Assembly (NCBI GenBank): GCA_014323865.1
Contig: JACONG010000016.1
Coordinates: forward strand, 441,982-505,981
DNA length: 64,000 nt
Direction: 5' to 3'
Origin: Rhodospirillales bacterium
GTDB taxonomy: Bacteria > Pseudomonadota > Alphaproteobacteria > SP197
Part shown: positions 56,599 to 64,000 of the stretch, piece after piece
How the letters are laid out: every line of letters starts with the position of its first letter
Position numbering within the stretch: position 1 is the first letter of the stretch
Notes under the pieces: generated by a model
The model's input: only the letters and a program-made list of their open reading frames with translations
Told to the model about the DNA's origin: nothing
Database searches by the model: none
Position numbers and translations under genes: made by a program

Positions 56599-59042
56599 GG
56601 TTTCTCGGTGGCGCGGCGGTCGACGCCGCGCTCGGTCAGGACGGTGTCGAACCGTTCGAGCTGTGCCATGGCGCGACCCAGCACGGTGTCGGGCGGGTAA
56701 ACGCCGTTCGCGTCGGGTTCGCCGGCGGGAACGCCAGTCAGGAGTTCGATCGCCTCGGCTGCGGTCGTCACCGACCAGACATGGAAACGGTCCTCGCGCA
56801 TGGCCTCGACTACCTCGTTCTTGAGTATGAGGTTGCGTTCGTTGCTGACCGGGATGATCGCCCCCTGCTTGCCGGTCAGGCCGGCCTCGGCGCAGGAGCG
56901 GAAGAAGCCCTCAATCTTGTGGTTGGCCCCACCGATCGCCTGGACCTCGCCAGCCTGGTTGAGCGAGCCGGTCATGGCGATGTCCTGGCGCACGGTCAGG
57001 CCGGCGAGCGAGGACAGGATGGCGCAGGTCTCGGCCAGCGAGGCCGAATCGCCTTCGACCCCGCCGTAGGACTGCTCGAAGGTGATCGAACACGAGAACG
57101 ACAGCGGGAAGCGCCGGGCGAAAAGACCGTTGAGATAACCCTCGACGATCATCGCGCCCTTCTGCTGGATCGGACCGCCCATGGCGACGCGTCGTTCAAT
57201 GTTCATGATGCCGTAGGCCCCGGCATAGGTCCGTGCGGTGATCCGGCTGGGCAGGCCGAAGCTGTGGTCGCCCAAGCCCAGGTAGACCATGCCATTGACC
57301 TGGCCGATCTTGCTACCGTCGGTGTCGATCATCACCGTGCCATCGGTGATGCGCTCTTGGCTGTGCGCCTCGGGTCGGCCGTTGCGTCTCCGCCGCTCGA
57401 TGATAGCGCGCTCGATGCAGTCACCGCTGATCTCGTCCTTGCCGGAGAGCTTGCCGGCCTCGGACAGAAGGTCGGCGATGAGCTCGAAACGCGACGAGAG
57501 CTTCTCCCGGTTGTCGGCCCAGCGCGAGGCGTGGCCCATCAGGCTGTCGATCGCGCCGCCGTCGCAGCGCCGGCCTTGGGCGACGGCCTGTTTCTGGATC
57601 AGCCGGGCGAAGAGGGCGACATCGTCGTCGTTGGCCGGGACCTGCGGATTGATCTCGGCCTTCACCTTGAAGTTCGTGCGGAACTCCGGATCGGTGCCGA
57701 GCAGCCGGTGATACCAGACCGGCGCGCCAACCAGCACGACCTTGACGTCGAGCGGGATGGGTTTCGGCTTCGGCGTGCCCGTCAGCGGCACGCTGCCGTA
57801 GCGGTGCAGCTCCTCAATGCGGATCTCGTGATCCCGCAGCGCACCCTTCAGGAAATGCCAGGTGACCTGCTGGGCGGCGATGGCGTCGGCGCGCAGAACC
57901 AGGATGCCGCCGTTGGCGCGGTGCAGCGCGCCGCCGCGAATCATCGTGAAGTCGGTATGCAGCGTACCCGTGACCGGCAGGTACTCGATGGCCCCGAAGA
58001 CATTCTCATAGGTCGGGTTCGGCTCCAGCACCACGTTGGGATGCGCGGTGTCGCCGTTGTCGACCAGCAGATTCACCGCATAGCGGCGGTTGAGTTCGCC
58101 GGTCCCCCGGGTCGACTGCTCGCCGTCCGGAACCGGCTTGGCTTGCGGCGGCTGCCGCTGGGCGGCCTGGCCGTCCTGCTGCTGCATGTGCTGCTGGAAG
58201 AGATGCAGGTTGTCGAGGATGTCGGCGCGCAGCTCGGCCAGCCAGCGGGTCAGACCCTGGTGTCCGCTGTAGTTCGCCTCCAACTCCGAAAGAAGCGTGC
58301 CGGTGGTCTCGTCGGCGGTGTTGCGATTGATCTTGCGGATGTCGCGCATCAGGTCCAGCTCGGCTCGGCGTGCGTTGGCGCGCAATTCCATCATCGCCGG
58401 GTCGAGCGTCTCGACCGCCGATTCGAGCACCGCCCGGCGATCGTCCGGCAGCGCCATCAGCTCTTCCTGACTCAGCGGTTTGCCATCGTCGCCGATGATG
58501 ACGAGCGAGAGCCCCTGCGGTCCCGACCAGACATCGAGCCCCTGGGCGTGCGCCATCTGGCGCAACTCGCCATAGGCCGAATCGAGCTGCGCCTTGGTGT
58601 CCTCCTGAGCGGTGCGGATCCTATCGGCATAGGCGTCCGAGGTGAAAGCCTTCTTGAGCGCGTCGGTCAGGGCGGGCAAGAGCTCCGCCATGCCGTCGCG
58701 AAACTGGCGCCCCTTGCCGGCGGGCAGGCGCACTGGTCGCGGCTTGTGGGGACGGCGGAAGTTGTTGAGATAGACCCAGTCGCTCGCTGGCTCCCCGCCC
58801 TCGACATGGTCCTCGAGATACTCGAGCGTCGCATCCATCCGGCCCGACCGGTCTTCGCCCAGCACAAAGACATTGTAGCCGGGGTCCGACATCGAAAGCG
58901 CGAAGTCGAGCGCATCCCGCGCCAGCGCGTGTGACGACAAGTCGAACAGCTGAATGTCGTCAAGCCCGTCCGTACTGGCATCGAACCGGCCGGCAAAGCT
59001 GGGCCGGCAGACAACATCATGGGAAAGCTTCCTGGCGGGCAT
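56595..59042 (-). CDS. Lon-like AAA+ protease (AAA_32/LonB-type)
   Basis: An ATP-dependent serine protease of 815 residues in the AAA_32 plus Lon_C group. The N-terminal nucleotide loop reads VLGEDRSGRM, a degenerate P-loop normal for this group; a long coiled-coil follows at about residues 150-300 with a Q-rich linker (QQHMQQQDGQAAQ). The sensor and arginine-finger region lies near RTNFKVKAEI. The protease domain has the Ser-Lys dyad: Ser in GVEGDSASLAETC near residue 663 and Lys in ERNLILKNEV near 740. ATG 59042 is preferred to the longer frame start at 59159. It overlaps the downstream YkuD gene by four bases. Confidence 0.9.
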   Translation of the reverse strand: MPARKLSHDVVCRPSFAGRFDASTDGLDDIQLFDLSSHALARDALDFALSMSDPGYNVFVLGEDRSGRMDATLEYLEDHVEGGEPASDWVYLNNFRRPHKPRPVRLPAGKGRQFRDGMAELLPALTDALKKAFTSDAYADRIRTAQEDTKAQLDSAYGELRQMAHAQGLDVWSGPQGLSLVIIGDDGKPLSQEELMALPDDRRAVLESAVETLDPAMMELRANARRAELDLMRDIRKINRNTADETTGTLLSELEANYSGHQGLTRWLAELRADILDNLHLFQQHMQQQDGQAAQRQPPQAKPVPDGEQSTRGTGELNRRYAVNLLVDNGDTAHPNVVLEPNPTYENVFGAIEYLPVTGTLHTDFTMIRGGALHRANGGILVLRADAIAAQQVTWHFLKGALRDHEIRIEELHRYGSVPLTGTPKPKPIPLDVKVVLVGAPVWYHRLLGTDPEFRTNFKVKAEINPQVPANDDDVALFARLIQKQAVAQGRRCDGGAIDSLMGHASRWADNREKLSSRFELIADLLSEAGKLSGKDEISGDCIERAIIERRRRNGRPEAHSQERITDGTVMIDTDGSKIGQVNGMVYLGLGDHSFGLPSRITARTYAGAYGIMNIERRVAMGGPIQQKGAMIVEGYLNGLFARRFPLSFSCSITFEQSYGGVEGDSASLAETCAILSSLAGLTVRQDIAMTGSLNQAGEVQAIGGANHKIEGFFRSCAEAGLTGKQGAIIPVSNERNLILKNEVVEAMREDRFHVWSVTTAAEAIELLTGVPAGEPDANGVYPPDTVLGRAMAQLERFDTVLTERGVDRRATEKP

Positions 59043-59319
59043 AGGCGGGTCCCTGGACTGGTGTTGTCGACAGCCTCCCACGCTCCCAGTGACCGCTGCA
59101 AGACCGAGCGAACCGTTGTAACCTGGAGTGCGGCCATGGCGATGTCCTTTCTCAACCATTCTTCCTTGCTGGCCGAGTTGGCGAACCCATCAAGTCCTAT
59201 CACAAATAAGTTGATGAATGTGGTAGGGTGTGCTGCACCGGACCGAACGGTCTCTGTATAGCTGCCTGTGGACAGGAGTTCCCGCCCCTGCGTGACGATT
59301 AACTGAACGGGGTTCAAAC

Positions 59320-60006
59320 ATGTCGGGTCGAACCATTCTGATTGTCGATGACGACGAAGCGCTGCGCCATTCGCTGGCCGAGCAGCTCCATCTGCATGAG
59401 GAGTTCGACGTCGAGGAGGCCGGGACCGGCACCGAGGCACTCGAGATCACCAAGGACGACCGCTTCGACCTGATCCTGCTCGATGTCGGCCTGCCCGACA
59501 TGGACGGCCGCGAGCTCTGCCGCCTGATGCGCCGTGGCGGCCAGAAGATGCCGATCATCATGCTGACGGCGGCCGCCGGCGAGGCTGACACGATCCTGGG
59601 CCTGGAATCGGGTGCGAACGACTATGTCACCAAGCCGTTCCGCCTCGGTGTGCTGCTCGCCCGCGTGCGCGCCCAGCTGCGACAGCACGAGCAGAGCGAG
59701 AATGCGGTCTTCAACATCGGCCCCTACACCTTCCGGCCCGCCGCCAAGCTGCTGGTCCACGATGAGACCAGCCAGAAGGTGCGCCTGACCGAGAAGGAAG
59801 CCTCGATCCTCAAGTTCCTCTACCGTGCGGGCAACAAGGCGGTTGGCCGCGATGTGCTGCTCGACCAGGTCTGGGGCTACAACGCGGGTGTCGCGACCCA
59901 CACGCTCGAGACCCACATCTACCGGCTGCGCCAGAAGATCGAGGACGACCCCTCGAGCGCTCGTTTCCTGCTCACTGAGCCCGGCGGTTACCGTCTGAAT
60001 CCATGA
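59320..60006 (+). CDS. Response regulator, OmpR/PhoB type, orphan
   Basis: A 228-residue DNA-binding response regulator. Receiver domain: acidic pocket Asp10-Asp12 in ILIVDDDEALR, phosphorylation site Asp55 in LILLDVGLPDMDG, Thr83 in IIMLTAAA and Lys105 in YVTKPF. Winged-helix domain: LTEKEASILKFLYRAGNKAVGRDVLLDQVWGYNAGVATHTLETHIYRLRQKIEDDP. No histidine kinase is adjacent, so its partner must be encoded elsewhere. It is divergent from the Lon-like gene with about 277 bases between the starts. Confidence 0.93.
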   Translation: MSGRTILIVDDDEALRHSLAEQLHLHEEFDVEEAGTGTEALEITKDDRFDLILLDVGLPDMDGRELCRLMRRGGQKMPIIMLTAAAGEADTILGLESGANDYVTKPFRLGVLLARVRAQLRQHEQSENAVFNIGPYTFRPAAKLLVHDETSQKVRLTEKEASILKFLYRAGNKAVGRDVLLDQVWGYNAGVATHTLETHIYRLRQKIEDDPSSARFLLTEPGGYRLNP

Positions 60007-60103
60007 GCGGGCAGGACGCGCCGGCGGCATCCTGGACCGCTCGTTGCCAGAAACACGTCAGGGCAATGTGATGGTCTTGGCCCGTATCCTCCCGATCCCT
60101 CTC

Positions 60104-60255
60104 CCCTGTGGGCAAAGGGCAGCGGAGGCTTGGTGAAGCGGGGCCGAACCCAGCCGGAGCAGGGTGAGGGTTGCTGATCTCTGATGGTATCGCCTGACCA
60201 TGGGCCTGCGCCGGTCAACCCTCACTGCGGTCCTCTCCCAGTCTTGGGAGAGGGG
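60104..60255. repeat. Nested inverted repeats, possible dispersed element
   Basis: Three nested or side-by-side complementary pairs: CCCTCTCCC near 60104 with GGGAGAGGG near 60246; GTGAGGGTTG (60164-60173) with CAACCCTCAC (60216-60225), a perfect 10-bp pair; and a local hairpin CCTCTCCCA-GTCT-TGGGAGAGG (60232-60253). This layout of GGGAGAGGG and GTGAGGG arms is like the small palindromic repeat elements dispersed in many proteobacterial genomes. It lies between the response regulator and the MFS remnant. Confidence 0.55.
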
Positions 60256-60270
60256 GGGCCAGAGACCCAC

Positions 60271-60915
60271 TCAGGAGACGAGTTGATTCGGGGGCGGCAG
60301 CGTTTCTAACGATTCCAGCGCCCAGGGGCTTCCTCTTCGCGGTCGCTGCGGGCCCGCGCGATCGTGATTGTCGTGAGCAGCATGCCGAGTGGGATGCCCC
60401 CCGCGCAGCAGCCGGCCGGTGATGAGCGCGCTGACCAGCACGGCGACGACACAAAGCGCGTTGGCGGCGGGATCGACGGCGAAGTCCTCGACCATGTACT
60501 GCGGCAGCCAGGTCATGAAGGCGATGTACTGGCCGCTCCAGATCGCGAAGGTGCCGCCCGAGAGCCAAAGGGTGCTCTGCTCCGTCCGGTTCGGGCAGTC
60601 ACTGGCCGACGAACCGGCAAGGCCTATCAGCACGCCGCGTACGGTCTTACGACGCAGCCAGATCCAGCAGGCCACCAGGGCGGTGAAGCCGAGCGAGAGC
60701 CATCACAGCGGACGCCAGCCTATGCTTTCGAAGAACAAGAGGCCCGCACCGAGCGCAAGCAACTGCCCGACCGACACCCGGATCGCCACGATGCCGGCCA
60801 CGAACGGCAGATCGCGCGCCACTGCGCTGCGGTTGGCGATGGCAGGCCCGGCAACGGCGAAAACAGCATAGTCCAGCTCCTCGACCGCGCCGTGCGGGGC
60901 GGGCGTTGCGGTCAC
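60271..60915 (-). pseudogene. Decayed MFS transporter gene
   Basis: Two minus-strand frames together resemble the C-terminal half of an MFS carrier: VAGIVAIRVSVGQLLALGAGLLFFESIGWRPL, then an in-frame TGA, then WLSLGFTALVACWIWLRR and LSGGTFAIWSGQYIAFMTWLPQYMVEDF. After LITGRLLRGG the frame breaks again; GIPLGMLLTTITIARARS continues in a third frame and soon stops. The N-terminal six helices are missing. At least one stop, one frameshift and a large deletion are therefore present, and no function can remain. It lies directly after pyrE on the same strand. Confidence 0.72.
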
Positions 60916-60919
60916 AAGT

Positions 60920-61474
60920 CTAGCCGCCCGTGATGTCGGTCAGTGTGACCAGCGCGTCGAAGGAAATGTTCTCGGCGGCATAGAGCTCACGGCCGCCCTG
61001 CTGACGGTCGACCACGGTGATCACCCGGTCGACGATGCCGCCCTCGGCGCGTACGGCCTCGACCGCGGTCATAGTCGAGCGGCCGCTGGTTATGGTGTCC
61101 TCAAGCAGCGCGATCCGATCGCCCTGCTGCATCTGGCCTTCGATCTGGCGCTGGGTGCCACGCGTCTTGGCCCTCTCGCGTACGTAGAACCCGCGTAGCG
61201 GTGCGTCCGCGCTGTGGCTCGCGATGACCACCGAGGTGACCACCGGGATCGCCGCGGTCGCCATGCCGCCGACCGCGGCGATCGAGGAATCGACCAGGCG
61301 CGCCAGCAGCATCGTGCCGATCAGCGCAGCGCCCTCTGGATGCATGATCACGCGTCGGAGGTCGATATAGGTCGTCACGCGGCTGCCCTGGGCGAGTTCG
61401 AAATCGCCGCCTTCGAGCAGGGCATGGTCGCGGATCAGGGTGAGCAGGCGCTCCTTGTCATGGGTATCGTTCAT
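60920..61474 (-). CDS. pyrE: Orotate phosphoribosyltransferase
   Basis: Makes orotidine monophosphate from orotate and PRPP in pyrimidine synthesis. It has 184 residues, the short form. GGDFELAQGSRVTTYIDLRRVIMHP marks the orotate end, GGMATAAIPVVTSVV the flexible region and IALLEDTITSGRSTMTAVEAVR the PRPP-binding loop (usual form VEDVITTGGS; the Ser-Gly-Arg is a slight variant). RAKTRGTQRQIEG carries the catalytic lysine region, here Lys-Thr-Arg. It is divergent from the MBL-fold gene by about 137 bases. Confidence 0.9.
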   Translation of the reverse strand: MNDTHDKERLLTLIRDHALLEGGDFELAQGSRVTTYIDLRRVIMHPEGAALIGTMLLARLVDSSIAAVGGMATAAIPVVTSVVIASHSADAPLRGFYVRERAKTRGTQRQIEGQMQQGDRIALLEDTITSGRSTMTAVEAVRAEGGIVDRVITVVDRQQGGRELYAAENISFDALVTLTDITGG

Positions 61475-61611
61475 GGGGAAATCCGTTGGTATTCAACAAT
61501 GGCGCAGGCGGGATGGTTCCGCGCCATGCGCCGGTATACCCTCTGATGACGGTATGGTGCGAGCGTGTTTCGCGTTCGCAAGGCGGGCAATTCGGGACAA
61601 GGAAGCCTTGG

Positions 61612-62442
61612 GTGACGTCTGACGGGGACTTTTTCGTCCGGTTCTGGGGTGTCAGGGGCAGCATTCCCTGTCCCGGGCCGGCCACGGTGCGCTACGGCGG
61701 CAACACCTCGTGCCTTGAGGTGCGCTGCGGCGAGCGTCTGTTGATCCTTGATGCTGGCACTGGCCTGCGGGGTTTGAGCGGCTCGCTGCCGCCCGGCCCG
61801 CTCGATGCCGATCTCTTCATGACCCATACCCACCTCGATCACGTCTGCGGCTGGCCCTATCTGGAGGCGCTAGGCGATCCGGGCACGCGGCTGACCGCCT
61901 GGTCGGGCCATCTCAAGCCGCCCCATACGCTCGAAAGCGTGCTGGAGCGGTTCCTCAAGGATCCCGTCACGCCGGTTCACGAGGACACGCTGAGGGCCGA
62001 GATCGACTGGCGGGCCTTCATGATCGGCGACATTCTGGAACCGCGCCCGGGCATCACGGTGCGCACCGCCAAACTGAACCATTCCAACGATGCCTGCGGC
62101 TATCGCGTCGAATATGCGGGAAAAGCGATCTGCTACATCACCGACACCGAACACGTGATCGACGAGCCCGACGAGAATGTCCTGGGTCTGATCGAAGGTG
62201 CGGATATCGTCATTTACGACGCGACCTACACCGACGAGGAGTTCCCGAAGTTCATCACCTGGGGGCACTCGACCTGGGAGGAGGGTGTGCGCCTGAGCGA
62301 CGCCGCTGGCGTCAAGACCTTTGTCGCCTTTCACCACGATCCCAGCCACGACGACGACCGCATGGACCAGATCGCCGCTGATCTCCATGCCGCACGCCCG
62401 GGCTCTGTCGTCGCCTGTGAAGGCATGGTGCTGCGGCCGTGA
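61612..62442 (+). CDS. Metallo-beta-lactamase-fold hydrolase
   Basis: A 276-residue MBL-fold enzyme similar to the phosphodiesterase-like group that begins VRFWGVRGSIPCPGPATVRYGGNTSC. The metal motif is MTHTHLDHVCG (HxHxDH), with further ligands in LNHSNDACGYR, ITDTEHV and FHHDPSHDDDR. The start is GTG at 61612 with AAGGA eight or nine bases upstream; the frame continues to 61486 but is not family-like. The gene overlaps the next methyltransferase gene by four bases (GTGA). A phosphodiester or cyclic nucleotide substrate is plausible; an adenylate-cyclase-like gene lies 950 bases downstream. Confidence 0.88.
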   Translation: MTSDGDFFVRFWGVRGSIPCPGPATVRYGGNTSCLEVRCGERLLILDAGTGLRGLSGSLPPGPLDADLFMTHTHLDHVCGWPYLEALGDPGTRLTAWSGHLKPPHTLESVLERFLKDPVTPVHEDTLRAEIDWRAFMIGDILEPRPGITVRTAKLNHSNDACGYRVEYAGKAICYITDTEHVIDEPDENVLGLIEGADIVIYDATYTDEEFPKFITWGHSTWEEGVRLSDAAGVKTFVAFHHDPSHDDDRMDQIAADLHAARPGSVVACEGMVLRP

Positions 62443-63293
62443 CGGGGATCAGCCGGTGCCTGCGCGGGTTGCGACTGGGACTCTCGACGCTCACCGGTCT
62501 GAAGCGCCAGGGCTTCTGGATTCCCTACCGCTATGCCCACACCCTGCCCGACGCCGGCCAGCGCGAGGCCTATGAACCCATCGAGCGGCTGTTCGCCGAT
62601 CACCGCGCCATCTTCGAGGCGATGCTTGCCAAGGCCGAAGAGTTTGCCGCCGATCTCCAGGCGATCGGGACCAACGATGCGGCACTCGGTCCACGCTGGA
62701 ATCAGGACTGGTTCCCGAGGCTCGATGCGGTGGTGGCCTACGCCATGATCCGGTTGGCCGAACCGGCGCGCGTGATCGAGGTCGGCTCGGGCCACAGCAC
62801 GCGCTTCATGGTGCGCGCCATCATGGACGGCGGGCTCGTCACGCGGCTGAGGTCGATCGATCCTGCACCGCGGGCGGCGATCGACGGGCTCGGGATCGAG
62901 GTCGTGCGTCGGCCGCTTCATCGCGCCGACAGCGACATCTTCCGCACCCTGGCATCGGGCGACGTGCTGTTCATCGACTCCAGCCACATCGCCATGCCCG
63001 GAAGCGACGTCGACCAGCTCTTCAATCGGGTGCTGCCGCTCCTGCCGCCGGGTGTCCTGGTCCACATCCACGACATCTTCCTGCCCGACGACTATCCCGA
63101 GACCTGGGGCTGGCGTGGCTATAACGAACAGCTCGCCGTGGTGCCGCTTCTGACGTCCGGCGCCTGGCAGCCGCTGTTCTCCAGCCGCTACATGACGACC
63201 CGTGCACCCGAACGGATCGACGCCTCGGTGGCCGGGCGCCTGCCGCTCCCCAAGGGGGCATTCGAGACCAGCCTTTGGCTCGTCCGACGATGA
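62439..63293 (+). CDS. Class I SAM-dependent methyltransferase
   Basis: A 284-residue protein with a Rossmann-fold methyltransferase domain of the Methyltransf_24 kind. Motif I is VIEVGSGHSTRFMVRAI; LRSIDPAPRA and DVLFIDSSHIAMPGSD follow, the latter with the Asp usual for this group, and HIHDIFLPDDYPETW near the end. The start is GTG at 62439 overlapping the MBL gene stop. The acceptor is not evident; similar genes are often near sugar- or cell-surface-modifying loci. Confidence 0.85.
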   Translation: MTGISRCLRGLRLGLSTLTGLKRQGFWIPYRYAHTLPDAGQREAYEPIERLFADHRAIFEAMLAKAEEFAADLQAIGTNDAALGPRWNQDWFPRLDAVVAYAMIRLAEPARVIEVGSGHSTRFMVRAIMDGGLVTRLRSIDPAPRAAIDGLGIEVVRRPLHRADSDIFRTLASGDVLFIDSSHIAMPGSDVDQLFNRVLPLLPPGVLVHIHDIFLPDDYPETWGWRGYNEQLAVVPLLTSGAWQPLFSSRYMTTRAPERIDASVAGRLPLPKGAFETSLWLVRR

Positions 63294-63391
63294 GGCAGCA
63301 CGCAGGCCATGGCCTCACGCGTGTCCCACGGGCAAATGAAGGGGCGTGTGCACGTCGCCTGCTAGACTGCGGGCATGCGGAGGACTGAACC

Positions 63392-64000
63392 ATGAAGGCG
63401 CTGCTGCAGAAGATCAGCACGCTGCTGTTCGGGCCGCCGGTGACCGGCGACCTGTCCGATCGCGTGCGCCAGCAGATCGCCGCCGACCAGGCCTCCAGCG
63501 AGATCCTGATCGGCTGGGTGCAGATGGCGGGCATCGTGCTGTTCGCAGTGCTCTACACGGCCACACGCAAGACCTTCCCGGCCGATGCCATGCTCGAGCC
63601 GGTGCCCTGGGCGCTGGGCGCCTACTTCATCTTCACCGTGATCCGGCTCTTGCTGGCACACGCCAGGTGCTTGCCGGCGTGGATGATCGCGATCTCCATC
63701 GTGGTCGACATCACCGTGCTGCTGGTGACGATCTGGAGCTTCCACATCCAGTACATGCAGCCGCCGGGGTTCTCGCTGAAGGGCCCGACGATGCTCTATC
63801 TCTTCGGCCTGATCGCGCTGAGGGCGCTCCGGTTCGATCCGCTCTACGTGGCCATGGCGGGCGCGGTCTCGATCATCGGCTGGCTTGCGCTGGTGTTCTA
63901 CGCGGTTAGGGCGTCGAACGAGCCAAGCGCCATCACCCGGGACTACATCCACTATCTCCATTCGTCGGACGTTCTGATTGGCGGCGAGATAGACAAGATC
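63392..64000 (+). CDS. Membrane-bound adenylate/guanylate cyclase-like protein (3' end cut by window)
   Basis: An open frame of 203 codons running off the window end. GGAGG lies eight bases before the ATG. The N-terminal cytoplasmic segment (PVTGDLSDRVRQQIAADQASSEILIGWVQ) is followed by about six membrane helices, among them MAGIVLFAVLYTATRKTF, VPWALGAYFIFTVIRLLLAH, MIAISIVVDITVLLVTIWSF and LYVAMAGAVSIIGWLALVFYAV. This helical module with the FDPLYVAMAG block is typical of class III nucleotidyl cyclases of alphaproteobacteria, whose catalytic domain would lie beyond the edge. The catalytic part cannot be seen, so the function is inferred from the membrane module. Confidence 0.68.
   Translation, partial: MKALLQKISTLLFGPPVTGDLSDRVRQQIAADQASSEILIGWVQMAGIVLFAVLYTATRKTFPADAMLEPVPWALGAYFIFTVIRLLLAHARCLPAWMIAISIVVDITVLLVTIWSFHIQYMQPPGFSLKGPTMLYLFGLIALRALRFDPLYVAMAGAVSIIGWLALVFYAVRASNEPSAITRDYIHYLHSSDVLIGGEIDKI

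Noticed and set aside
56781-58934. 717-codon plus-strand frame opposite the Lon-like protease
   Set aside because: Shadow of a well supported protease gene; the composition is that of an antisense frame.
63362-63961. Minus-strand frame opposite the cyclase-like gene
   Set aside because: The plus-strand frame has a good ribosome site and clear membrane helices; the minus frame is a charged antisense shadow.

Overview
The window reads as one stretch of chromosome from an alphaproteobacterium with about 64-66 % GC, probably of the Rhodospirillales type. The evidence is the gene order: mutY-dciA-dsbA-smc-atpI-atpB-atpE-atpF'-atpF with a split b/b' pair and no F1 genes behind it, coxB-coxA-ctaB-coxF-ctaG-coxC-DUF983-surf1-thrC-M16, and ispH-thrB-rnhA. 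A GTTC-N7-GTTC LexA-type box (the alphaproteobacterial SOS operator) and a tandem glycine riboswitch in front of gcvT-gcvH-gcvPA-gcvPB agree with this. No rRNA, CRISPR array, phage or insertion sequence was seen. There is one tRNA gene, tRNA-Ser(GGA).

Layout. 1-1.3 kb: family-4-like uracil-DNA glycosylase (5' cut) and moaB. 1.5-3.4 kb: a clearly lower-GC DUF262/DUF1524 (GmrSD/SspE-like) restriction gene, the best candidate for recent acquisition. 3.5-7.7 kb: taurine-type ABC transporter (tauABC) and an MFS carrier. 7.7-9.1 kb: a translationally coupled pair of small glycosyltransferase-fold genes. 9.2-10.3 kb: a radical SAM protein of the PA0069/spore-photoproduct-lyase-like group behind a LexA-type box. 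10.5-13.5 kb: CPA2 antiporter, rnhB, mutY. 13.6-21 kb: dciA, a DsbA-like protein, smc and the F0 ATP synthase operon with a good sigma-70-type promoter. 21.2-26.2 kb: one very large single-polypeptide restriction-modification gene (nuclease, helicase, methyltransferase, target recognition), broken by a frameshift near its 3' end and starting 27 bases after a tRNA-Ser gene. 26.5-31.1 kb: glycine cleavage operon with its riboswitch. 31.2-36.5 kb: lipoprotein, CDGSH protein, ispH, thrB, rnhA, peroxiredoxin, YqgE, GNAT. 36.5-45.8 kb: M16 protease, threonine synthase and the aa3-type cytochrome oxidase operon with its assembly factors. 46-51 kb: tldD, gshA, rsmE, ubiA. 51-56 kb: two transport-binding proteins without permeases and a CocE/NonD hydrolase. 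56-64 kb: L,D-transpeptidase-fold protein, Lon-like AAA protease, orphan response regulator, a decayed MFS gene, pyrE, MBL hydrolase, methyltransferase, and the membrane half of a probable adenylate/guanylate cyclase cut by the window end.

How it works together. Most of the window is core housekeeping: energy (F0, cytochrome oxidase and haem/copper assembly, ubiquinone prenylation), one-carbon metabolism, threonine synthesis, DNA repair and replication (UDG, mutY, rnhA, rnhB, dciA, smc) and redox protection (gshA, peroxiredoxin, DsbA). The accessory part is small and scattered: two single-gene restriction systems, an SOS-type radical SAM gene, and at least three truncated or decayed genes (M32 carboxypeptidase, a methyltransferase, an MFS carrier). 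I did not find a multi-gene system that I would call clearly new. The most promising leads are the two restriction genes, the tRNA-coupled position of one of them, the LexA-type box on the radical SAM gene, and a recurring pattern of 12-15 bp tandem duplications at gene edges.
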